From NCBI RefSeq assembly GCF_040412425.1, contig NC_089763.1:58929415-58993414 (forward strand): a stretch of DNA of 64,000 bases, in the 5' to 3' direction. Positions 55,290 through 64,000 of this stretch are shown piece by piece (the first letter of the stretch is position 1; every line of letters starts with the position of its first letter). Both the position numbers and the translations under genes were made by a program. The DNA comes from Macrobrachium rosenbergii (taxonomy: Eukaryota; Arthropoda; Malacostraca; Decapoda; Palaemonidae). The notes under the pieces were generated by a model, which worked only from the letters and a program-made list of their open reading frames with translations, was not told the origin of the DNA and searched no databases.

Positions 55290-55696
55290 CTTTCGAGAGA
55301 TAGCCAACCACAGGCGTGCAGTGGGCGGCGCTTATCTGCAAAGGTCCATGGATTTTGCTTTATAATTAAGGCCATCGAAAATAGGTTTATCTTTCAGTGG
55401 TCTCAGTATAATGCTGTATGAGCCGCGGTCCATGAAACTTTAACCACGGCCCGGTGGTGGCCTATCCTATATCGTTGCCAGAAGCATGATTATGGCTAAC
55501 TTTAACCTTAAAGTAAAAACTAATGAGGCTAGAGGGCTGCAGTTTGGTATGTTTGATGATTGGAGGGTGGATAATCAACGTAAAAATTTTTAGCCCTCAA
55601 GCCTCAGTAGTTTTTAAGATCTGAGGGCGGACAGAAAAAAGTGCGGACGGACGGACGGACAAAGCTGGCACAATAGTTTTCTTTGCAGAAAACTAA
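55290..55696 (-). mobile_element. Hairpin-bearing dispersed element, copy 2 (inverted)
   Basis: Inverted counterpart of 52884-53275, ending in the terminal palindrome (TAGTTTTCT and AGAAAACTA arms at about 55674-55695). It keeps the 40-bp internal stem with more mismatches on one arm, and has four CGGA units in the CCGTCCGTCC region (seen as GGACGGACGGAC). Confidence 0.75.
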
Positions 55697-57727
55697 AAGT
55701 AGCGCGGAAATTGTCAGGCGATTTACTGTTACTCTTACCATTTTATTTTTATTCAGTACTAATTATATACTGTTCGTAACCTCAGGGTTCTGTGAGTTTT
55801 TCGTTTATGTGAAGAACAGGAGCCTCTTGGATCACAGTCGTTTCCCGAGGACAAGGGTTAATCTTGTTGAAAATGGTTTACATGAAGCGTTTATTCCCTC
55901 AAATCTCGCTCCAGGAGGCCGATAGTAAATACCGAAAGAACATGTGATTACTTTTACCATTCCGTTCATATTTGTAGGGTATTTTAGTCGTACATTCAGT
56001 ATTGTAATTTCCATGAAACTGTTCGATGAATGGAAAAAATTGAGAGGCGAGATGAGGATACTGCTAGTGATCGTGATAAGCGCGTACCGGTATCGAATAT
56101 GTCACTACTGCAAGTATATTGTCGAACAATTGTTGTAACTGTGCATTGGGGGAGTTTATTTCATCATTATTGTATGCATTAATTAGGTACAGTGAATTAA
56201 GCAAACTCTGCAGTAACCCTGAATCCAAAAAATTGACGGTTAGACGAGTCGAAGGATTTGAGCACCGTGTGAATCTTTTTATATTTTATATTTATATAAA
56301 GTTATAGCATGTGTTTCTCGCTCGGGTTAGGAATCTCGTCTTTTGAGTCAAAGAACAGGTGGATTTGTAAACAAACAAAGGCCAAAAGAGCGAAGCATTT
56401 GGCGGTTTTCTTTAAATGCTCAGTTGTGAGAGCAGCCTTACGGACAAACTGCTGGTATCGCACACAGACCGGAAGTGTATAAGAAAAGGCTTTTGATTAT
56501 GCACTATATAGACTCGTCAACAATGCTTCACCAAGTATCGAAATTAAAAGTATTCACCCAAGTTTTAATTGGAAGTTGACAGGAGAAAGGACGACGTTCT
56601 TCACTCAGGAAAATAAAATGAAATGTATCTCTGAAGAACATCAGACTAGTGGGAAAATTGCCAGATGAATAATACTATTCCAAAACATAGTAAAACTTGA
56701 ATTTATTACTAAAATATTAGTAGAATATTGGTGTAATTTTGATATTGTCAAATAATTTGATGGTGTCCGAGTGAGCAGGAGAGAAAAAATAGAAGATATA
56801 TTCTGAAAGTACTGAACTGAATGACCACTGCGTGCCCGTGTTCGAAACTCTGTCTCTCCGTCCTTGATTTGCAGAAAAGTTCGTCGAAGTAATGAAAATG
56901 CACTGATTGGTTTTATCATCACGTCAACGTTTTCACTTTATCTGTGTAAGACAGGAATTTTCTCATGTACACATTTTAATTAATATTTGGCACTATTGTT
57001 TTTCTACTTTTTAACTACTGCTTTTCCTCTTGTCCCAAGAACAAAGGAAAGTGCACTAGATTGACATCTTTTAGTAAAGGCTATAATGATATAACTGAAG
57101 ACTAAGAATTTGTTTCCTTATAAATTTTCTTATTATGAAAAGAAATTTGATATTTTAAAAATAAAAGAGTGACATGTTTTTGTGCACATATTTGGAATCC
57201 CTCGCAGCACTGGCTCAAAAAGAGGTATTCTCTGTCTGTCTTTCTGTCCTCTCTCTTGCACACATGTTAGTAAATCTCCAAAATTTTCTTCTGTCCTACC
57301 CGTTGCTTAAAAACCGAAACGTTAGACGGGAAAGTTTCCGAGGTATTTGCGATGGAAACATACAGCTTCAAGAGACTCAGACGGGAAATGTTACAGGTGG
57401 CAAAGAAGAAGCGCCCCCCCCCCCTCCACATCCCAAACCACCGCCACCGCAACAACAAGGAAGACTGGTTGAAATTCAGAGCCATAAATTAGGAGTGTTG
57501 GAATTTTCATATGATGGGAATGCAAATGTATTTTGGATTTTACCATCTATCCAGCGCATGTTCTATAAGATACGTATCTCGTAATAAATGTGAATTTCAA
57601 ATTTGCGTCTTGCAATTTTACTTTAAGGTATAGTTAGTTTATCTAAGGATTTATTTCTTAAAATATTGAAAGAGCACAAGAATGTGTTCAAATCTACGCC
57701 ATATTTTTTGTTTTACACACACATTTA
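55697..57727. other. Unassigned stretch
   Basis: No supported gene. The longest open frame (57174-57584, plus) owes its length partly to a CCCCCCCCC and CCACCG-rich patch and has no recognisable domain (see rejected items). Confidence 0.4.
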
Positions 57728-57797
<70 letters not shown>

Positions 57798-57800
57798 TAT
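57728..57800. repeat. (TA)n microsatellite at the 3' end of the Penelope-like element
   Basis: TA tract adjoining the 3' end of the minus-strand element. Confidence 0.95.
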
Positions 57801-57984
57801 GACTATGGACTATTTTCTGTTAAAACAGAATTCCATCAGATATAAGGAGCCCATAAAAATGCCAAAATGTGGAAAGTACACGCTATATTTCAGAGACTAA
57901 ACTTTCTCTCTCCTCAGACAAATAGTGAATGAGAAAAAGTTACAGAAAAGCGGTATTTATACCAGAAGGTCCATAGGTCAGCCA

Positions 57985-58841
57985 TTACGTCACTCCAGTT
58001 GACAATTTCTCTTTAATCTTCTTGATCGCTGGTTGGAGGAAGATTTTATCCATAATATCTGAATCCCAGGCGCCTCTTGAAAGATTCATTGTATTTCTTT
58101 GTTTAATTAAGGCTGATTCCACCATCTGGCTTTTGAACCGACAATTGCTGCTATAAATTATACGAGACGTATTCCAGTTTATTCTGTGACTAAGGTTATT
58201 TACGTGGTTAAAAATAGCTGAACTATGTTGTCCGTACCTAATTAAACGTTTTTGCTGAATTAATCTTTGGGGGAGTGATTTGCCTGTAAAGTCGATATAA
58301 GATTGGTCATAATCGAGGCAAGGGATTTCATAAACTCCTGTGTCTTTGGGGACTGGCTTTTTTTGGACGTTAATCAGGGATTTGGCTAAGGTGTTTGGGT
58401 ATGTAAAAGGAAAAGGGTTAGAGTGTCCATGTGTCTGTGTCAACGTCTTAATCCCGTCCAGGTGTGGGATTTTTATTTTATTGTTGGGCGTCTCTCTAGT
58501 CTTGTTTTTGGGGGAACGGTAGAAAATAGCGTTGCTTTGTGGATCGCTTTCTCAATTAAATGGTCAGGGTACTTTAAAGATAACAGCTGCTTATAGATTA
58601 GTTCAATTTCCTTTTCCAGGAAATCCAAGGAGCAAATCCGTAGGGCTCTTAAGAATAAATTGCTGGCTATGCTAATCTTGATAGAGATGTCATGATAGCT
58701 ATAAAAATGGATGTATGACTGAGAGAAAGTTGGTTTTCTGTATATGGTAAATTTGTATTTTGTCATGTCTCTACTTATTAAAATGTCAAGAAAAGGAATT
58801 TTGTTGTCTGTTTCCCATTCAACTTTAGATTTGATGCTAGG
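57985..58841 (-). pseudogene. Penelope-like polyprotein, C-terminal reverse transcriptase plus GIY-YIG endonuclease
   Basis: The first part (58841 to about 58505) reads VEWETDNKIPFLDILISR and FTIYRKPTFSQSYIHFYSYH, the conserved end of Penelope-like reverse transcriptase. The second part (58443-57985, 152 residues) holds the GIY-YIG domain: GVY at residues 36-38, SYID at 48-51 in place of YIG, the catalytic-type Arg at 60, and the metal-binding-type Glu at 109 (MVESALI). It nicks DNA and lets the reverse transcriptase prime at the target. The two parts are joined by a single frameshift at a C-run/A-run near 58508-58516; otherwise the frame is open. The G-to-D change in YIG may weaken the nuclease. 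Confidence 0.85.
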
Positions 58842-59113
58842 CACCTGGGATTCAGAAATTATAGATAAAATCTTCCTCCAACCAGCAATCAAGAAGATTA
58901 AAGAGAAATTTTCAATTGGAGTGACTAAACAGCTGACCTATGGACCTTCTGATATAAATACCGCTTTTCTGTAACTTTTTCTCATTCACTATTTGCCTGA
59001 GGAGAGAGACAGTTTGGTCTCTGAAATATAGCCTTTACTTTCCACATTTTGGCATTTTTCTGGGCGCCTTATATTTGATGGAATTCTGTTTTAACAGAAA
59101 ATATTTCACAGTC
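58842..59113 (+). repeat. Inverted copy of the Penelope-like 3' end (terminal repeat)
   Basis: Matches 57801-58074 in inverted orientation with about 90% identity by eye. It contains CTGAGGA (58997-59003), a 6-bp stem AGAGAC/GTCTCT and GAAA (59023-59026), a hammerhead-like core also present in the other arm (57911-57917 and 57888-57891, minus strand). Confidence 0.85.
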
Positions 59114-59377
59114 ACTTTAAGCCCATTATGGAAGTCAATCGTCTTTCTACGTTTCTTTGCTCACAAATACTTCTTAGAAGATTGTCTGAAGGAGCAAGTC
59201 CTTCCGAAAATGTAGGGATTCACGAGATGGGCTCTGCAATCGGACCCCTTCCCTCTCTCACACAAGATATTCCTGGAAGAAAGAATTGAAAATACGAAGT
59301 ACGAGATCTTTCTACTACACAGAGTGATACTTGGAACCCAGTCTAACCATCATCTGCTCACAACAGACCACATGTAC

Positions 59378-59379
<2 letters not shown>
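59114..59379. other. Unassigned stretch
   Basis: Nothing recognisable between the Penelope-like repeat and the next (TA)n tract. Confidence 0.4.

Positions 59380-59460
<81 letters not shown>
59380..59460. repeat. (TA)n microsatellite, left of palindromic SINE
   Basis: Uninterrupted TA tract followed by (GTAT)n. Confidence 0.97.
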
Positions 59461-59471
<11 letters not shown>

Positions 59472-59535
59472 TGAATTTTTTGTCACATACACAGTGACTT
59501 TTATATTCACAAACATTAATCTCAAATGTCGTTTA

Positions 59536-59808
59536 ATATCAAATTCACGCAGCCTAATAATAAACACCGAATGGGAATTTTTATAAGTGATGAGCGATCC
59601 GTTACCAATGGACTTGAACCATCGCATGGTTGGGGAACGAGAACTTTTTGGAGTTGTTAGGTTATCATTGACAGCCCAATGGCAGCGTCACAGAAAAGTA
59701 GTCGTTCCTCAACCATTCGATGATTCAAGTTCACCTAGTGACGGATTGCTTATCACTTATAAATTCCCCTTTAGTGTTGATTTCGAGGTTGATGTTGAAT
59801 TTGATATA
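59536..59808. mobile_element. Palindromic (fold-back) copy of the 19-kb SINE-like repeat
   Basis: Arms 59536-59642 and 59699-59808 are inverted copies of each other (ATATCAAATTCA against TGAATTTGATAT, TTATAAGTGAT against ATCACTTATAA, GGTTGGGGAACGA against TCGTTCCTCAACC). The left arm with its flank ACAAACATTAATCTCAAATG also matches the monomer at 19228-19416. The spacer is about 56 bases. TA tracts lie on both sides (59380-59460 and 59839-59947). Confidence 0.8.
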
Positions 59809-59834
59809 GTAGAATACATTTGATGGTTGATATG

Positions 59835-59838
<4 letters not shown>

Positions 59839-59927
<89 letters not shown>

Positions 59928-59947
59928 ATAAATATATATATATATAT
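59839..59947. repeat. (TA)n microsatellite, right of palindromic SINE
   Basis: TA tract with two GATATAAA interruptions near its right end. Confidence 0.96.
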
Positions 59948-60529
59948 GATATAAACATATAAGCCTTGTGGGGATATAGCCTTTATATACTCGTACAATA
60001 TGTAAGACAATGGGCAGTTAAGATTCACATCTCATGTTTATATTTATTCCCGACGTTTTGTAATTTTCTCGTAATTACATTATCATTGGCTCTAGAAAAG
60101 GTAAAATAACTTAAATATAATAAAAAAAAAGAATATGCAATTTGGACTCACCAAAAATTGTTCTATTTTTAATTTTTAAAATCAAAGTATATTCAAGTTC
60201 ACCAAAGTAAATACTATTTTGGACGAACCTTCCACCAGCATGAAAGAAACACAATTGGAAGGAAGTGGAAATATGAAAAATAAAAAAAAAGAGGAAAAAG
60301 GAAGTGTCTTTTGACAGTCACAGAGGGTTCAGCTTCCAAACAGGTAACAGACTTATGAACCTTGAACATTCTAATGTGAGGAATCATTCTAAAGGTTGTA
60401 AAACTCAAATTAAAACAAAGATTTTTAAAATCATCGGGCAAACACCCAACATTCATGAACTACCTATTTTAGAATCTTGAGTGATCAAATAATCGCCACT
60501 CCCTTTTTCTAGTCATGATTTTTTGTTTT
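59948..60529. other. Unassigned stretch
   Basis: AT-rich, no supported feature. Confidence 0.4.
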
Positions 60530-60897
60530 TGTTTTTATTAACAAGATCTCCATGTGCCAAGTGCACACGTGCAAGAAACACAAGCAGACGTCACGCATCC
60601 TTTGTACATATATTCGTGTTCATGTTATTGTTTTGTTAAGTGTATCATTCTTAGCTTAAGCATTACAGTAGTGTCAACATTCCAGCTATATGTATCATAT
60701 CTTCATTAATGTTTTGTATACCGATTTATGTACGATTTTCCATCACCCAGCAAACATGCTTGTACTCTGACCTCTGTTTTGTTTGCCTCGTGTCAGGCAC
60801 TACATTTCTGCATGTGAGGGCTATTGACCTGTCTATTTGTTGTTTGAATAAATTAGTAAGTTTGTAAACGCAGCCTCTTACTTATGCCTTCACTACA
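60530..60897 (+). repeat. 5' LTR of Gypsy copy 2 (left end approximate)
   Basis: Matches the LTR at 24930-25284 in order (AAGAAACACA, GTCAGGCACTACATTTC, an AATAAA signal near 60846, GCCTCTTACTTA). Ends CTACA at 60897, followed by TTGGTGACC, the putative primer-binding site. The left boundary could not be fixed. Confidence 0.7.
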
Positions 60898-60904
60898 TTG
60901 GTGA

Positions 60905-61740
60905 CCACAGAGGTTTCTAGCCCAGCCAGCCACAAGGATGACACCCTCTCCAACGACACCATCACCGCCACCTCCATATACCTGCCCCCATTTGCGGATA
61001 CAAGCTTCCGATCAAAGAAAATCACCTCCTCAGCACGCAAAGCAGACACCGTCCCCGAATTCCTGCCAGACGTTTTCGAACAAGTCTCAGAATGGCTCGT
61101 ATAACTACAAACCCCCATCACCTATGAATCACTGAGGTATCATCTGGAGTCATCCTTCAGCATGCCACCTTCCCTAAGAGCCAAGAAATTACTGAATAGC
61201 GTGGGGGCAGCCATAGGAGACGAGAGGCCATCACATGTCTATAAACAGTTGCGGTGGCTCATAACACTACCCGCCGCAGATGGCCAACATGAGAAAACCC
61301 TGGACCTGGCGAGAGAGGTCCTCCTCACAAAACTGCCCTGCCAAACAGTGGTGGCCATGCCCTATGCCTCCACCATGCCCATCGAAGAATTCCTAAAATT
61401 AGTCGACGTAGTACACATGGCCCACAAGGCAGAGGAGCCCACCCAACCACCCTTAGCAGCAGCAGCATGATGGTCCCAGCAGGCAATCAACATGGAATCC
61501 GACAGCGACCCAGAAGGACCAGCCGCCCCATCCACAACCAGAGCTTCTACAAACAATTCATCAAAGGGAAGACCAGACAGAAGAAAGATGAACCACTAGA
61601 AGGAATGTTATTTTTCCATTGGAAGTTTGGAAAAAATGTAACAAAAGTTGCCTGTTTTCAAAAGACATGCAAGTGGGTCGCATCTGCAACCCAAACAACT
61701 AAACGTCAGTGGTGAGCAGACCGGTTGCCTTGTGAGATAA
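60905..61740 (+). pseudogene. gag: Ty3/Gypsy gag, copy 2
   Basis: Order as in copy 1: a Ser/Thr/Pro-rich start, then FRSKKITSSARKADTV near 61007-61055, ESSFSMPPSLRAKKLL near 61150-61195, AIGDERPSHVYKQLRWL near 61210-61260, EVLLTKLPCQTVVAM near 61315-61360 and a proline-rich tail. A zinc-knuckle-like FFHWKFGKN segment follows near 61612-61638. Stops occur after SEWLV (near 61102) and after the alanine run (61468). Unlike copy 1, the central part stays in one frame here, so copy 2 shows which frame of copy 1 is ancestral. Confidence 0.75.
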
Positions 61741-64000
61741 GCTGTGCCTGCTTACCGCTGCCTTTTTTCCAGATACAAATGCAAGGGCTCCACGTGTTTC
61801 TACATCTGGGACGAAGATCGAACACAATTCCTCTTGGACACGGGCATGCAAATCATTTGTGCCAGCCAGCCTACATGATGACTCAACCCTGCCCCACCCA
61901 CCAGCCTCCACGTATCCACTGCCAGCTGAGCACCACTAAAGATGTACGGGGAGTGACACGTGAATGTGTCATTCAATGGGAAAGACTACAGTTGAACCTT
62001 CATCACGGCAGACGTGACTGTAGCTCTTTTAGGATCAGCTTTCCTAAAACAACATGACCTACTAGTGGATGTAGCATCAAAATAGCTGATCCCAAAAACA
62101 GCTCCAGTATGATCTCAACACCTGTGCAAACAACCCACCACCACCTTGTCACCTCAGCAACAGAGACGACAAACAAGCCCCATTGCAGCAGCTACCCCAC
62201 TGCCAGAGAGATGCCGACTTCTACAAGTCTACCAAGAGGTCTTCAAAGACGACCTGCAGCACAACTTAATCAAACCAGCAAAATGCAACATCCAGCACCA
62301 TATACAAATGAAGGCCCTCCCAGTCCACACATGCTTCAGACAGTTAGCCCCAGAGAAATTCGCCTATGCCAAAAAAGTGTTTAGAGAAATGGAGAATGCA
62401 GGGGATATGCCAAAAATCCTCCAGCCCATGGGCATCCACCCTCCATATAGTACCAAAACCAGATGGAACATGGCACCCGTGCGGAGACTACTAGTGGCTG
62501 AACGTCAAAACGAAGCCAGATAGAAACTTGTTGCCGAACATAGCAGGTATAACCAACCAAATGAATGGGACAAAGATCTTCACCAAAATAGATCTGGTGA
62601 AAGGATACTTCCAAGTTCCAGTTGTGAAGGAAGATATAAAGAAGACAGTGATCATCACCCCCTTTGGCACCTACAAGGTCAACTACAGCCGTTTCAGCCT
62701 TCGGAACTCAGGGCAATCGTCTAAAGACTTATGGATGAACTGCTGGGCGACCTTCCCTTCTGTGTGGTCTACATCAACAATATCCTTATATTTAGCCCCA
62801 GCCTCAAACAACATCTTAAAGATGTCAAAAGGGTGCTGCAGATACTTAAAGAAAATGGACTCATAGCAAGGGAAGACAAGCGCAAATGGGCAAGGAAAAC
62901 GGTGGAATTCCTGGTACACCAAATAAGCCCAAGTGATATTAAACCCCTCCCAGAGAGAGAGTAAAAGCAATCACTGACGTTCCAACACCAACAATGGTTA
63001 AATCAGTACAAGAATTTTCAGGATTAATTAACTATTATCATAGGTTTATCCCAAATATTGTTAAAATCATGAGCCCTTTCTATACATGCTTATAAGGAAA
63101 ACCAAAAAAATTAAATTGTCAAAAGTTCAAGATAATGCATTTCTTTCAGCAAAATGAGCAATAACCTCTGCAGCCACATTAATCTTTCCTCTACCCCATA
63201 CGTCCTTCACTTTGATGGCTGACGGGAGTAGCACGGCAAGGGGCTTGGTACTGGGGTAGGACACAGATGATTGTTGTCGGCTGTTGACTTTCTTCAGCAA
63301 GAAGTTAACGTCAGCGGAACAAAAATACTCCACATTTGACAGGGAACTCCTAGCAGTTCAAAAAGCCACCCGTTACTTCCATCACATGCTTGAAGGAAGG
63401 CAGTTCGTCATACAAATGGACCACCAACCCTTGGTGCACACCTTCACAAAGACAGCAGATGCATGGTTAGCATGACAACAGCGTCACCTATCAGCAATAG
63501 CTGAACACTCCTGCACCATCAAGTACCTGATGGGTTCAGCAAACACTGTGATAGACTCACTTTTGAGAAACTGCATCAACACCATCCAGGTCAGGATAGC
63601 TTATCCCAAAATAGCAGAGGTATAGAGAGACAACATGGACCTACAGCGACTGCGGCAGGACAACCCCACCCTTACATGAAGCGACCTGTCAATCAACAAT
63701 GGAGAGACAACCATCACCTGCGAAACACGTACCAGATGCCCTCACCCCTACCAGTCAGAAGGCCTCAGAAAGAAGGCTTTCAACCTCGCCCACAACCTGT
63801 CCCACCCATCAGGCCGGAAAATCACCCAAATTTTAGTAGAGTGGTACATCTCGTGGGGAATGAAGAAGGACATAAAAAACTGGATGAGAGAATGCCTTCC
63901 GTGTCAGGTGTCAAAAACAACAAGGTACATGGAGAGTGGACTAGAAGAGTCCAACGCACCACTGCCTCACCCACATCCACGTCGACATAGTGGGACCTCT
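61741..64000 (+). pseudogene. pol: Ty3/Gypsy pol, copy 2: protease, reverse transcriptase, RNase H, start of integrase
   Basis: The domains appear in Ty3/Gypsy order. Protease: FLLDTG with Asp-Thr-Gly at 61837-61845, followed by a one-base loss. Reverse transcriptase: VFKDDLQHNLIKPAKC near 62238-62290, IFTKIDLVKGYFQVPV near 62575-62625, then FCVVYINNILIF near 62758-62793, where the catalytic YIDD has become YINN. RNase H: YSTFDRELLAVQKATRYF near 63330-63383 and QMDHQPLVHTF near 63414-63446. Integrase zinc-binding module: HNLSHPSGRK near 63791-63820 with CLPCQ near 63895-63908. Several frameshifts (near 62715 and 63060-63280) and stops occur. The element continues beyond the window. Confidence 0.85.

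Larger units (their letters stand above)
57801..59113 (-). mobile_element. Penelope-like element with inverted copy of its 3' end
   Basis: The minus-strand coding body (58841-57985) and its 3' untranslated end (to 57801) are followed upstream, at 58842-59113, by an inverted copy of the same 3' end. The inverted copy includes the last codons of the open frame (reading ESEIIDKIFLQPAI-like on plus, against SDIMDKIFLQPAI on minus) and the same tail ending GGAATTCTGTTTTAACAG. Terminal repeats in odd orientations, GIY-YIG endonuclease and this gene order are diagnostic of Penelope-like retroelements. The element is 5' truncated inside reverse transcriptase. Confidence 0.85.

Noticed and set aside
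57174..57584. Plus-strand open frame of 136 residues with a proline- and glutamine-rich stretch
   Set aside because: The stretch comes from a C-rich low-complexity patch. The surrounding sequence is AT-rich and no domain is visible.

Overview
This is eukaryotic nuclear DNA built almost entirely from mobile-element remnants and very abundant microsatellites; no host gene could be supported. The long (TA)n tracts, (GA)n/(CT)n and (ATT)n tracts, tRNA-derived SINEs and the mix of Ty3/Gypsy, several LINE clades, Penelope-like and Helitron-like elements suggest an invertebrate, most likely a decapod crustacean (shrimp, crab or crayfish). I recognise several dispersed repeats as decapod-type from memory, so the organism call is an inference and should be tested by a search.

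Layout, left to right. 1-1823: element with long terminal inverted repeats. 1869-2932 and 7919-9370: two copies of a dispersed repeat of about 1 kb, with a further partial copy at 27.4-27.9 kb. 4.27-6.16 kb: decayed minus-strand Ty3/Gypsy gag and flank, preceded on its own strand by an array of about a dozen 44-55 bp repeats. 9.4-10.4 kb: (TA)n tracts with a palindrome and a tandem duplication. 10.4-17.2 kb: mostly unassigned AT-rich DNA. 18.0-19.0 and 23.8-24.2 kb: decayed LINEs, the second followed by a SINE with a perfect 12-bp target-site duplication. 24.9-26.8 kb: a truncated Gypsy element (LTR, gag, protease). 29.2-30.4 kb (+) and 39.6-40.4 kb (-): Helitron-like elements with an internal minisatellite of about 145 bp. 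33.2-36.6 kb: two LINEs head to head. 40.45-41.09 kb: fold-back SINE cluster. 42.4-43.6 kb: restriction-like-endonuclease LINE lying between TAA-type trinucleotide tracts (Dong/R4-like). 47.6-48.0 kb: inverted pair with hammerhead-like cores. 49.3-49.6 kb: second SINE. 52.9-53.3 and 55.3-55.7 kb: inverted pair of a hairpin-bearing element. 57.8-59.1 kb: Penelope-like element with GIY-YIG domain and an inverted copy of its own 3' end. 59.5-59.8 kb: palindromic SINE. 60.5-64.0 kb: a second Gypsy copy of the 25-kb family, running off the window.

Every coding remnant carries frameshifts, stops, truncation or lost catalytic residues, so nothing here is expected to be autonomous. The most interesting pattern is structural: several unrelated sequences occur as inverted duplications bounded by (TA)n tracts, which could reflect a real cruciform- or hairpin-driven process, a shared insertion preference, or an assembly artefact. 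The most interesting single elements are the TAA-associated R4/Dong-like LINE, the Penelope-like element with its inverted 3' end, and the minisatellite-bearing Helitron-like pair.
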